Shown piece by piece: positions 14,101-22,300 of a DNA stretch of 64,000 nucleotides (the first letter of the stretch is position 1; each line of letters opens with the position of its first letter). The DNA lies in assembly GCA_021014325.1 (NCBI GenBank), contig CM037463.1, positions 20,406,026 through 20,470,025 on the forward strand, written 5' to 3'. Origin of the DNA: Plazaster borealis (Eukaryota > Echinodermata > Asteroidea > Forcipulatida > Labidiasteridae). Under the pieces are notes generated by a model. It did not search any database, was not told the origin of the DNA, and was given only the letters and a program-made list of their open reading frames with translations. Made by a program: the position numbers and the translations under genes.

Positions 14101-17100
14101 GCACACCGAAAAAAGCACACTGAAAAAAGCTGGCAACCATCTTGAAAAATAGCCTGGCCAGTTGTCTTGAAAAATGTTTCGGACGACCATTTTTTTAAGA
14201 AAAAAAAAAGGCCCTCCTTCCTTTTTTCAAAAAGGCAGGACGCTAAACATGTTTTTGGTTATTTTGGGCCTTAGATGTGAATGAATGTCATGTTTGCAAT
14301 CATTCTTCATGTACCTTTCCTTAACTGTAAACACGTATTGCTACAGCGGTCTACGCAAGAAATCTGATATTCAGCCACCGTCACTGCCGTCTATGGACTC
14401 CCCTCGTAAAATTGGACCAGTGAGTATAGGAATACAATTATCAAAATTCTTGTTGTTGAGTGTTTATGAGTTTGCCTGTTGAGCTATGTCCGTGTATCGT
14501 TTGTATATGTTGCAGAAAAAACTTTATAGTTGCATTTAGATTTTTTGAAATTGTTCCAATTGTTCAGTTTTCATGAAATGAACAAGGAAAGTAGCTTGTG
14601 TCAATTTTACTTAAATCAAGATGATCATTCGACAGCAGAGACAAAAATGTTGTGGACTTAAAGCAAACTTTGCAAAACCATTATATTATTTCCAACTGAA
14701 GTCGTAGTTTGGAACAACATGCAGGTAGTGACGGGAACGACAATGCTTATTGTGAATTATCCAAATCGACTTGTTTTTCATTCACAGAATGATTTTTCAC
14801 GAAGTTCTTCCTTGTGCAAATGTGGCGAGGAGCAGCACACGCTGGACCTAGCCAACACTGCTGTCATCTGCGAGTGGGCCGAAAAGATCTTCGGCTCAAT
14901 TTTCCAAACCACCGACGAGCTCGCCCACCACCTTGCCAGCAATAAGTTAGTGTCGAACACAGTGGCTTCTTTCACAGTACTCTCCACCGGAGGGAAGGAT
15001 TCAACCCTGGGAATGGTGAAGCTGCCCAGCACGCCGGAGGAGCGGCGAAAGGAGACAAACAGCCAGCTCCAGAGGACCATTCATCAGCGGCAGCTAAGCA
15101 GACTCAAAGAGCAACAGGCCAATGAGAAGAACAACCACTCGAAGAGTACGGACAGTTCGAAAGTCGGTAAACAGTGGGAGGAGCGAAAGGGGTTGAGTAG
15201 GAGCCACAGCGTCCCCAACGAGATCCAAATGAACGCAAGAATCGAGAGTCAAACAGGAATTTCAAAATGTGAGGAGAGCCTTAGTAATGGAAGCCGCCTG
15301 AACAACAGGCCGAGCGATCAGCAGAGGAACCCCACACAGTCAAATAACAATAGCAATAACAGTAACCAAACTGCTGCAGGTTCAACAGCCGTGGCGTTGA
15401 CTAGTACCACTACTGTCAAGGAGAGCCCGAACAAGCGTCGTTTCACTCCCATACAACCAAAGACTCCAGTGCGAGACAGTACAGTCAAAATCCCTGTCAA
15501 CAACAGACAAGTGGTTCTTGTCCAACCCAATGGTGCCATAGTCAATGCAAAAGGACAAAAGATCCAGCAGTTTCCTCCTGGAGTCCAATTGTTTAAGGTC
15601 GCTGGCCTCGGTGGGTCTTCTCAGCAGATGGCCACGGTGCCAGTGCAGAACATTCCAAACTCTAAGCCGGTTGCTTTTGGGTCTGCCAAGTCGAACGGAT
15701 CATTGCCTGGAACGACAAATGGTCAAAATATTATGGTTTTGCCGCGACAGGTCTTAAAAGGGTCTCCTGTTGCGGGGAGTGTGCTGGTGGTAAAACAGCC
15801 GCCTTCAGCCAGCCTTGCCACCAACCTGGTAAGTGCATCCATATCAGGAAGCACGGCCACAACAGGACGCCAGGACCTTCTCAGGACCTCAGCTTCCCAG
15901 AACCACAACCAAAATGTCATGCTGCAGTTACAGTCAGATGCTGGAGACCCAACACCTCAGGGAGGCACTAGCTCTTCTCATTCAGGTATTGTCCCTCTAG
16001 TGACTTCATTGTCCCCGCACTCGAATGTCCGGGGAGATCTCTCGTACTTGCCAACTAAATCTCCATCTTGTCCTTCCAGTTCAACAGTACTCCTGAGACC
16101 TGTGAGTGTAGACCCTCAGACAAGCGCGCCAAACACAAGCAATTTATCTTTAGCTTTTAATTCACAGGCAACTGACTTGGCAACTGTTCAGCTCGCGCAA
16201 AACCTATCAACGTCAGTCACCTTCGCCACCCTGTCCATGCGCAAGGAGGTTTCGGAGGGCCCATCTGCAGTGTTATTGGCAGGGCGTCAGGAGTCCAACA
16301 CAGTACCTTCAGATGGAAGATTTCAGTCTTGCACATCTTCCAGCGATGCACAAATTCCAGTTAATGTTGCAAATTCAGCGTCGGCACTGTTGGCCATCTT
16401 TTCCAACTCTGCCAACCGGGAGCAGAGTCACGAAGACAACCGAGCGGTCAAGAGATCGCCCAACCAAATGATCTCACAGATGGGGGGCAACATTGGGGCA
16501 GTTCAGGCTGTCAACTTGTCCTCGAACGGGATTGAAAAGAGTCAAGCATCAGTTGTGAATCAGCACAGCAACAGTTCAACAGTGTATTTATCACAAGGAG
16601 TTGTCACCACTCCCCAAGACGTGTCACGGCTATCACGTCTTGCAACACCTGCGAGCACGAGCTTTGATTTGATACATGGGGCTCAAGCCCTGCAGAATAC
16701 TGCAGTGACCTCTCTGACAGTACCAAGCAAAGGCCAAGCATACTCACAGCCGATCACAACTAGCAGTCTGATGTCCATGTTAAAAGCACCAGTGTTGGAG
16801 ACAACCCAAATAAACCATCAACAGATGTCTGACCCCGGGCAGAACAGGGAAGGCGGCAACCTTGCACCGCTAACCTGCGAGTCTGTTTTCAGCATTCCGA
16901 TACATACCAACGATCAGCCTATTGTGTCGCAGGGATCTATTGAGATGCCAATTGCTTTTGAAGTTGGCAACAAAAGGTTTGCCCTGGCGTCTAGTAATCA
17001 GTTTGTACAGACCTCGTCTGGTGTGCCTTTTCAGATACTCTCACAGATCAACGAGCTACCGGCTGAGATTACCGATGCAGTCAACGTGAACACAGAGGTA

Positions 17101-18474
17101 AATAACGAAATGGAAGTACTCGGCAGTCGATTCCAAGGCACTCGGGCTGTGCTTTCTGGCGGGCTTGGAGTTGCATTTGGAGTTGCTCAGCAGCAAGTGG
17201 AGATCGACATGCAAGGAAGGCAGAGCATCACTCCAAGCTTCAATCCTCATTCTAACACGTCAACGCCAATACCGCCAGCCATGGAGACCGTTCCCCTCAG
17301 TCCGACTGATCCAAGTCAAGTAGTTTTTAAATTCACACCGATTCAGCAAAGTGTAGAGCAACTGGGAGCCAGTGTGACTAGCCCTAGTCCAGTGAAGCCC
17401 ATGCAGAAGCCAAAACCGACCCATCTCTCTACATCTCAGGGTAGTTTTGCCACTCCCAGTCGCAAGCGGCGAAGCTCTGGCACAATAAGGCGGCCAAACA
17501 TCAACAGTACAATCACTCTTCCACCTGCTGTAAGCCGACAGATCACGCCGACTCCATCTCCCAGTGGGAGTCGATGTTCAACACCACTGTCACCGTCTAT
17601 GCTCTCGGCCAACAGCCAAGCCGACACGGCCAGTATGCCGCCCCCATCACCTGTAATGATTCCGTCGGACTTGAACCTGCCTACGACCAGCAGAGGATCA
17701 ATCAACCGTGAGCTGTGTTCCCAAACCCTAGGCCAAGTATGGGGAGCGAATGTAGTCGGGAATCGGAAAAAGCATCCATCTGGACCACCCACCTTGATGC
17801 AGCCGGCAAAACAGCTCTCCTTAGATGCAGCAAGCTTTCTCCCAGAAGATCTCAACGACCTAAATATCCAAACATATGATTCCAGTTTTGATTTGGGCCG
17901 AGCTCAGCAACAGTACCAGCGAAGTCACAGCGTCCCGCTACCGGCCTACCAACCAGTCGTCCTTAGCCAAGACAGGTTCATATCAAACTTCCCAACATCT
18001 GTAGATCAAAGAGGAATCACCATCAACAACAGGAGTTTCGGGGCGAAACGTAACCTCACCCAAGAGTTACAGGTGATTCATGTGTCAGATGAAGACTTCA
18101 ACCCGGAAGATCATTTTCTGGGTGGAGGTAGTGACACTGCTTTCAACGATCTTTTGGGTGCAGATCTTCAGCAACCAACGGAGGGCCAGGGGCCCTGGGC
18201 TGGAGACTCGACTCTCGCTGGCATGCAGTCAGATTCGGACTTGAATGTGGATTTCCCGATCAGCTCCTGCAGCTCTGAACAAGTTACTGAGAGTCAGTTG
18301 AGCCTCGCTCAGAGCTTGGCGGACAATTCAAACAGCACCACCTCCACCCTGAACGAAGAGATAGCTGCAATGGATGACATGGGATCAAATCCGGTATTTC
18401 GAGATATCACGCTCCCGAGCTGGTCCCAGATTGGTAGCCAGAGCAATTTGACTACGTTGGAATGCGGCATGTGA
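2138..18474 (+). CDS. rfx7: RFX7-type winged-helix transcription factor, 3' six coding exons
   Basis: Nuclear sequence-specific DNA-binding protein of the RFX family, which binds X-box sites as a transcription regulator. The coding exons are 2138-2171, 6287-6384, 7669-7791, 11559-11675, 14335-14419 and 14788-18474. Phases close at every junction and give 1,380 residues plus the stop. In order the product has a small N-terminal helix block ([18 protein letters not shown]), the RFX winged-helix domain (from [11 protein letters not shown] through [11 protein letters not shown] and [19 protein letters not shown]), a PSLPSM ankyrin-docking motif, and a very long Ser/Thr/Gln/Asn-rich tail. Tail blocks recalled from vertebrate RFX7 recur: [23 protein letters not shown], and an acidic C-terminal segment ending near NPVFRDI. 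This fits RFX7 better than RFX5, which is about half this length. Human RFX7 has about 1,360-1,460 residues. The 5' exon or exons are outside the window. One intron is of the U12 AT-AC type. Confidence 0.94.
2707..3027. repeat. 74-bp tandem repeat, about four copies, plus G-rich tail
   Basis: The word CTGTCCGAAACATTGAGTCC recurs with its first bases at spacings of exactly 74 bp (GTCC at 2781, 2855, 2929 and 3003). Each unit also contains an internal inverted pair, CTGTCCGTC with GACGGACAG. It is followed at 3029-3092 by a short degenerate GTAGTGACCAGGGGG array. The repeat lies in RFX7 intron sequence. Confidence 0.85.
3648..3770. repeat. Poly-C/poly-A low-complexity tract
   Basis: C-run followed by about 28 A with scattered ACAAAAAAC words. 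Similar tracts occur at 8260-8283 and 9236-9404. Any reading frame across it is an artefact of composition. Confidence 0.85.
4608..4809. repeat. Foldback repeat (TTCATAGAGCTGCTTAAGC family)
   Basis: Diverged copy of the commonest repeat in the window. The family is palindromic. One end reads GGGCCCAATTTCATAGAGCT and the other is its reverse complement. The arms contain GCTTAAGC and TGCTTAGC words, with a GTCACATGTAC core. Here the ends are TTTCATAGAGCTGC and AAAATTGGGCCC. Confidence 0.7.
5531..5645. repeat. Partial copy of the GGCCTGG-end repeat
   Basis: GGGCACTTCCATTGG and AAGACCAGGGG match the left half of the element at 5866-6233. It is a truncated relative with no coding content. Confidence 0.4.
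5866..6233. repeat. CAGGCCTGG-end element with a foldback repeat inside
   Basis: The ends CAGGCCTGGAATTT and AAATCCCAGGCCTG are inverted repeats. The middle (about 5982-6173) is a well-preserved foldback element whose own ends GGGCCCAATTTC and GAAATTGGGCCC are intact, so the foldback element inserted into an older repeat. The composite ends 53 bp upstream of the RFX7 exon at 6287. Confidence 0.6.
6287..6384 (+). CDS. rfx7: RFX7 exon: N-terminal helix block, second part
   Basis: Encodes [19 protein letters not shown] and the following residues [13 protein letters not shown], after the acceptor TCTTAG. The only donor that keeps frame with the next exon is GTTGGT at 6385. It is weak, because position +3 is T instead of A or G. 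A nearby GTGACA at 6389 would break the frame. Confidence 0.88.
7222..7597. mobile_element. TTAA-target MITE (TTACCAATGT family)
   Basis: Flanked by TTAA at both ends. Internal words such as GTTTTACTCATTTCTC and CAAATCTGTGAACATT are shared with the elements at 23247-23589 and 31892-32228. It sits 70 bp upstream of the RFX7 exon at 7669. Confidence 0.6.
7669..7791 (+). CDS. rfx7: RFX7 exon: first half of RFX DNA-binding domain
   Basis: Encodes [15 protein letters not shown] followed by [19 protein letters not shown] and HEVYEDYR. This is the first helices of the RFX winged-helix domain, and the [11 protein letters not shown] stretch is strongly conserved in the RFX5/7 group. Acceptor CCTCAG; donor GTATGC at 7792. 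The exon ends in the middle of the Arg codon, which closes correctly at 11559. Confidence 0.93.
8313..8685 (+). mobile_element. tRNA-Leu-derived SINE, tail type 1
   Basis: The tRNA-like head has a box A region (GGCTGAGCAGTTACGTGC), the CTCAAG anticodon loop and box B GGGTTTGAGTCCC. The body has CTTGAGCAAGA and CCTTCGGATGGGAC, and the type 1 tail runs CGGTGTTTCTGGTTCAC to CATCCTTGGTTTCATTACC, ending in an AATAATAAT-like run. It lies in an RFX7 intron in the sense orientation. Confidence 0.8.
9236..9404. repeat. A-rich low-complexity tract
   Basis: C-run, then a long A-run, then AACAACAAC and ACAAAAAAC words. It has no gene content, and reading frames through it are compositional. Confidence 0.85.
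9770..10286. repeat. Two foldback-family halves around unrelated sequence
   Basis: A left half with GGGCCCAATTCCATAAAGC lies at about 9770-9945, and a right half ending GAAATTGGGCCCTGG lies at about 10126-10286. The interval between holds words of another family (ACCAGTAATGTTGTC, CAGCTTTTTCACTGG) that also occur near 61000 and 62200. Confidence 0.5.
10470..10863. mobile_element. TTAA-target MITE (AACGCTTCTCAGA subtype)
   Basis: Flanked by TTAA. The terminal words AAAGGCATTGTACACGTTAG and ACCAAACGTGTAGGATGCC are inverted. It shares an internal palindrome around TAACGCTTCTCAGA with the element at 38120-38529, so the two form one subfamily. Confidence 0.7.
11186..11397. repeat. Foldback-family repeat
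   Basis: The ends GGGCCAAATTTTATAGAGC and AGCAGCTCTATGAAATTG are inverted. The core has CATGTACCATTTCTGACTGG. It lies 160 bp upstream of the RFX7 exon at 11559. Confidence 0.65.
11559..11675 (+). CDS. rfx7: RFX7 exon: recognition-helix part of the DNA-binding domain
   Basis: Encodes [18 protein letters not shown] and [20 protein letters not shown], the core recognition helix and wing of the RFX fold. The exon stops after two bases (AA) of a Lys codon. The sequence that follows, ATATCCTTT, is the U12 AT-AC donor consensus. Reading on past 11675 replaces the invariant [10 protein letters not shown] by an unrelated low-complexity tail, so this is the real exon end. Confidence 0.93.
12282..12860. 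repeat. GTCGAAACGTCAGG-family repeat split by a foldback element
   Basis: AGCTGTTGCAAACTGC, then GGACCTATGGTATAAATGC and, after an interruption, CCTAGCAGAGTC match the reverse complement of 37790-37910. The interruption (about 12363-12560) is a foldback element with CCTG on both sides, a likely 4-bp target duplication. Relatives lie at 37500-37910, 61360-61460 and 61920-62170. Confidence 0.6.
13400..13570. repeat. Palindromic repeat (TTATGCATTGACGTCAT family)
   Basis: TACCTTATGCATTGACGTCAT near 13402 is inverted to ATGACATCATGTGCATAAGG near 13550. Fragments recur at 37430-37500 and 49355-49400 with the shared words AGGGCGCCCT and GACCTCTAGGCGAGG. Confidence 0.55.
13652..13837. repeat. Foldback-family repeat
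   Basis: Well-preserved copy with inverted ends GGGCCAAATTTCATAGAG and TCTATGACATTGGGCCC, inside the U12 intron of RFX7. Confidence 0.7.
13945..14258. repeat. Inverted-repeat element with AAACATGTTTAGCGTCC ends
   Basis: AAAACATGTTTAGCGTCC at the left end and GGACGCTAAACATGTTTT at the right end are near-perfect inverted repeats that bound about 310 bp without coding capacity. The right end is about 60 bp from the U12 branch site. A partial relative, GTCCCCGCCCGACC, lies near 7890. Confidence 0.7.
14335..14419 (+). CDS. rfx7: RFX7 exon: end of DNA-binding domain and docking motif
   Basis: Encodes the last DNA-binding-domain residues YCYSGLRKK and then [25 protein letters not shown] fits the PxLPx(I/L) motif through which RFX5 and RFX7 bind the ankyrin repeats of RFXANK or ANKRA2, with Met in the last position. 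The 5' boundary is the AC end of the U12 intron and the donor is GTGAGT at 14420. Confidence 0.9.
14788..18474 (+). CDS. rfx7: RFX7 giant terminal coding exon
   Basis: The acceptor TTCACAG ends at 14787. The exon encodes 1,228 residues and ends with TGA at 18472-18474. An in-frame ATG upstream at 14719 belongs to the intron and is not the start. The N-terminal part ([20 protein letters not shown]) matches the conserved helical block after the RFX domain. The rest is Ser/Thr/Gln/Asn/Pro-rich and probably disordered, with islands [38 protein letters not shown] and [12 protein letters not shown] second RSHSVP motif lies near the start of the tail. The C-terminus is acidic. A single huge last exon is also the arrangement I recall for vertebrate RFX7. 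Confidence 0.95.
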   Translation, partial: NDFSRSSSLCKCGEEQHTLDLANTAVICEWAEKIFGSIFQTTDELAHHLASNKLVSNTVASFTVLSTGGKDSTLGMVKLPSTPEERRKETNSQLQRTIHQRQLSRLKEQQANEKNNHSKSTDSSKVGKQWEERKGLSRSHSVPNEIQMNARIESQTGISKCEESLSNGSRLNNRPSDQQRNPTQSNNNSNNSNQTAAGSTAVALTSTTTVKESPNKRRFTPIQPKTPVRDSTVKIPVNNRQVVLVQPNGAIVNAKGQKIQQFPPGVQLFKVAGLGGSSQQMATVPVQNIPNSKPVAFGSAKSNGSLPGTTNGQNIMVLPRQVLKGSPVAGSVLVVKQPPSASLATNLVSASISGSTATTGRQDLLRTSASQNHNQNVMLQLQSDAGDPTPQGGTSSSHSGIVPLVTSLSPHSNVRGDLSYLPTKSPSCPSSSTVLLRPVSVDPQTSAPNTSNLSLAFNSQATDLATVQLAQNLSTSVTFATLSMRKEVSEGPSAVLLAGRQESNTVPSDGRFQSCTSSSDAQIPVNVANSASALLAIFSNSANREQSHEDNRAVKRSPNQMISQMGGNIGAVQAVNLSSNGIEKSQASVVNQHSNSSTVYLSQGVVTTPQDVSRLSRLATPASTSFDLIHGAQALQNTAVTSLTVPSKGQAYSQPITTSSLMSMLKAPVLETTQINHQQMSDPGQNREGGNLAPLTCESVFSIPIHTNDQPIVSQGSIEMPIAFEVGNKRFALASSNQFVQTSSGVPFQILSQINELPAEITDAVNVNTEVNNEMEVLGSRFQGTRAVLSGGLGVAFGVAQQQVEIDMQGRQSITPSFNPHSNTSTPIPPAMETVPLSPTDPSQVVFKFTPIQQSVEQLGASVTSPSPVKPMQKPKPTHLSTSQGSFATPSRKRRSSGTIRRPNINSTITLPPAVSRQITPTPSPSGSRCSTPLSPSMLSANSQADTASMPPPSPVMIPSDLNLPTTSRGSINRELCSQTLGQVWGANVVGNRKKHPSGPPTLMQPAKQLSLDAASFLPEDLNDLNIQTYDSSFDLGRAQQQYQRSHSVPLPAYQPVVLSQDRFISNFPTSVDQRGITINNRSFGAKRNLTQELQVIHVSDEDFNPEDHFLGGGSDTAFNDLLGADLQQPTEGQGPWAGDSTLAGMQSDSDLNVDFPISSCSSEQVTESQLSLAQSLADNSNSTTSTLNEEIAAMDDMGSNPVFRDITLPSWSQIGSQSNLTTLECGM

Positions 18475-21400
18475 TACTACAAACAAACCGGAGCTTGTTT
18501 GTTTCTGTGGCGGATCTGTTTCTTCAGAGTGGTCTCTTCACTACATTTTATGCAACTGGACGTCCAGGTTGCTTTAACTACCAGAAGAGCTCCTTCGTTG
18601 AGCGCTTCTATTTAAGACATTTTGTTGGAGCGACAGAGGTGAGATGATAGCGAGATCCTGATGACCACAGTTGGTGTGTAACCATGAATCTGCCTGAACA
18701 TCGAAAGGAAAGTTAGTTTATCAAATCAGTTAGGTTATCAGGCTGGTGCCTGTAGTGCGAGGAGCCCACTTCATCCAATGGTCAACAGGGAACTATACAA
18801 TGTCAGCCATTTTGCAGACCATTACCTGCTGTTGGTGAAGCCTGAGTGAGGTTCGTAGCGGAAAAGGAGGTATCACATTTTTTCATTTCATTGTGACTTT
18901 TTTTTTACGAAAAGAAGGATGCTGAAACATTGATTGATTGGGTTTTGATTGATAAAAATTCAGAGATGCACTTTTTCGGTTAATATAGAAATCTGAAGTG
19001 ATTTTGGTTCTTCTTGATACTATTTTGCGATTAACTTGAAGACGCGATAAATCACCCATTTAAAACAAAATTCAGCGAAATCATTTACCAACATCATGAG
19101 ATGTAGACATTGGACATTCTCTTGGAAATTGCCTGGGTGCCGCCTAAATATGTACTTTACGATTGTTTAATGGAGGTGAAAAGTGGCCTTGTTCCTTCAG
19201 GAATGACATTTCAGGCCCTTATCATAGACCATGTGACCTGTGACATCACATGTTTACAAAAGAGCCTTAGGCCGCATCCGAATTGGCGACTACAGCTATG
19301 GCTACGGCTGTTGCTAAGGGTGTTGCTAAGGAAGTCCTATTCTTCAACGCATGATGACGCAGAAATCTAGCCGTAGCCGTAGCTGTAGCTGCCGATTCGG
19401 ACATGGCCTCAGAGCCTGGACTTCCATGTAGGCACGATTTGTACACGGCTCAATGAAAGAACACATACAATCCTATATTTTATGGAGATTGCATTGTCTG
19501 ATTTTTATCAACTGTTATTGTGAAGAAATGGGGGCACATCTAAAGACTTTTACAGCTATTACTTTAAAAACTCTTGAATTTATGTGGAAATTATGACACA
19601 AAGTGTAAAATTTTTCCCACAAGACCAGTACAGTATCTTGCCTGCCAGAAAGGCCCTGGAATGTACAAGGACATTCTTTTGATAAACAGAGGTTACATGG
19701 TCTTCAATCAAATAACAACAAATCATAAATGCAGCAATTCTTTTTACCTTTTAGCAAGGTACAGATAAACCGACCTGGTACTTTGATCTTGTTCAAGGGT
19801 GAACAAGTTGTTCCTTTAGTAGAGGGCTCCCTCTATGAGGGAAATGTAAATGTCTGCTGGATTATTTCAAGGGGCACCTAGGCACTCTACAAATGGGGCA
19901 TGTAGGCAGTTGCCCTTGTTGACTCCAGAAAGGTATCAGGCCTGCAGATATTTAAGAAAAAAAAAACCCAAAACCAAGACTCAATCTTAGTTGTGGTGGC
20001 ATTTAGGAAACTCTTCCAAGAGTGTTTGCAGGTTTGAAGGCAAAAGTGTTATGGCAAATGGCAGCCGTAGCTTGAACTGTTGACAAAGGCGGTTGTGAGA
20101 GCTGAAACAAGAGAGGTCACAAAATGACATATGGAACATGTTTACAGTTTGTTTGTATTCAAAGTGTTGTACGGAAGGATGGAGTATACATACTAGGACT
20201 TCTTTCTATATGCATGGGAACTATGGTCCCCCAGAGCGAAACTCACAGATATTTGCTTAGCGCAATCGTGCTAAAGCTTAAGCAGGTCACCAGCCGAAAT
20301 TCAACTGTTCGCCACAGGTTCCCATGTCAGTTTTTGCTTAATGGGAACAAAATATTAAGCAAATTTGTTTGTGTTATGAAGTTCTTTGAAACTGTCCCCC
20401 ACGTTTTTTAGTAGTATTTGCACACATTTCTATGCCATCTTTTTCGGTCAGCTCTTCGACTTTGATATTTTTGGGGGGATGAGAAAAACAAACGTTTTTT
20501 ATAAATACCATAAAAATATTTTGTCACGATTCCAAATTAAAATTGTTATGTACATACTAGAAATCCGTTTTTTTTTCTTGGCGCTTTTTTTTTTTAAAGA
20601 GCCAGCTTTAGTTTTCTGTGTGAATAGGAAACTTCAAGTGCGTTAAAAAAAAAAAAAAGTTGTCTGGCATTGTTTGTTGGCAGATTTCCTTTTTAAAGAA
20701 TTCTCTGTATTTTTAGATATCAAAAGGCACTTTGATGCCGATTTATTAAAATGTGTTCTACAATGAGACGTTTCATTGTAGCTTGATTTGAATTATATAC
20801 AAGTTAGACTTTTTAGAAAATGCGGCGTTAAACATTATTATTATAACAATAATGATCGCTTCAAAGATGTGACGGTATCCGCAAAGTATAACACTATGGT
20901 GCTGCTCAACAAAGAAACACATTATAGCAGCGTTCTCACTTAGCAGTTGTTCACTGGCCAAATGTCGGTTAAAACACCTGAGGACCAGTCAAATTTCTCT
21001 CCAAGTGGTCCAGCTGGCTAGTTCAGTGTTGAAAAGCATTCTTTTTCTGATCTCATATCAGAGATGCCACTTTTCCGGATTTACCCGGAATTCCGGTTTT
21101 AAAAAAAAATCAACCTCATCTTCCATTTTTTTAATTTTTTTTTTTTAATCTAGCCTGAATACAGTTATAATTGTTTGGCCTCTAAAGCAAGTCCGCTTTG
21201 CAATAAGCGATTTTCGCTGAAAGTATTAGTTTATATCGTAAATGTTTTAATTTTCCTCTTTTTACGGCTTGGTGAGTTCAGTTGTATGCCTGACTTGAAC
21301 TTAAGTGCTCTGCGGTGCTACTCTTTTGGGGAATTCATTGTTGGTATCTCTGCGATGATTGCTCTGCGATAATTTACCACTCGCGACATTCATTCATTGG

Positions 21401-22300
21401 CTTTCTGCTTTTGTCTAAGGAAAAATAATTTTCAGGTTTTTTTTCGTTTCCACAGTGGCATCTCTGCATATGTACTAGTCAAAGAACTGACGGACTAGCG
21501 AAACCACAAGATGACTGGTCTCGCAAGCTAAGCCAGTCACTGAAAATTTTTAAAGGCAAACCCATCATTATCAGAAAAACAATGACAGAACAGATGAATT
21601 TCAAGAGATGATTTCAATTAATTCAAGGGTTACCTTTGGTCCAGTTCGAAAGGGAACATTGTTTCAAAGTTCCGTAGCAGTATGAGAGAAAAATAAATAA
21701 AAATAATTATCGTCTGTTTTTTTTTAAAGAAGGTTGAGATAAATAAAAATTGTTTGACTCGCCAACACATCACTGCCATGGCAGCTGCTTGCTCATTACT
21801 GCAATACGCTGATCCGTTAAGCTCCGCCCCTTAATACAATACAATGACCAATCACAAACACGAACAGGTCCACTTGAGTCTGACAAGATGAAATCCCTTG
21901 ACAAATCTACATCAGAGTGGTTCGTTAGTGATAGCGCCCTCTTGCGGCGATCAATGGTGGATCTTTGGATGAGAAATATTAGGAGCGACTTGAGCCAAGA
22001 TTACAATGGCATCTATTTAATTTATTACTTATTTTGGGGTTGACAAAGAAAAAGTGAATAGAGCGGGATTTGAACCTAGGACCTCTGGATTAACATGCCG
22101 GTGCTCTACCAACTGAGCTATCTAGCCCTATTGTTGGCAGTCTCCCTATTTTTGTCGATGTCTTTGTTCGGGGGTGCCAGTCAGAAGCCATTCAACCAGT
22201 TACTGCCGTATAGCCAGGGATCACACCCAAGTTTACCATACAACCTGGGAAACGGCAGGAGAGGGATCCCCTAATAAAGGGGATGCAACTTTTCATTTAT
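18475..22300 (+). other. RFX7 3' untranslated region and downstream sequence
   Basis: No coding exon is seen. The transcript end cannot be fixed. AATAAA words on the plus strand occur at 21692-21701 and 22569-22574, but none has other support. The stretch also holds a partial foldback repeat near 20230-20395, a fragment of the GACCAGTCAAATTT family near 20960-21045, and a SINE on the minus strand at 22050-22290. Confidence 0.5.
22050..22290 (-). mobile_element. tRNA-Asn-like SINE
   Basis: Read on the minus strand, TAGCTCAGTTGGTAGAGC is a canonical box A and D-arm, and GGTTCAAATCC is a box B. The would-be anticodon loop ATGTTAA gives GTT (Asn). The acceptor, anticodon and T stems do not pair properly, and a non-tRNA body follows, so this is a SINE head and not a tRNA gene. 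A degenerate second copy of the head lies near 22370-22430. Confidence 0.65.

Larger units (their letters stand above)
11676..14334 (+). other. rfx7: U12-type AT-AC intron of RFX7
   Basis: The intron begins ATATCCTTT (11676-11684) and ends AC (14333-14334). TTCCTTAAC at 14317-14325 matches the U12 branch-site consensus, with the branch adenosine 10-11 nt from the 3' end. Joining AA (11674-11675) to G (14335) restores the Lys codon and the conserved run [12 protein letters not shown]. No GT-AG pair does this. Inside the intron are fragments of the foldback and GTCGAAACGTCAGG repeats and a 310-bp inverted-repeat element near the 3' end. Confidence 0.93.

Noticed and set aside
14719..14787. ATG at 14719 as the start of the 1,251-codon frame
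   Set aside because: The first 23 codons lie in intron sequence before the acceptor CACAG at 14787. The DNA-binding-domain exons upstream join in frame at 14788.
22062..22133. tRNA-Asn gene on the minus strand
   Set aside because: Box A and B are good, but the acceptor, anticodon and T stems have several mismatches and a SINE body follows.
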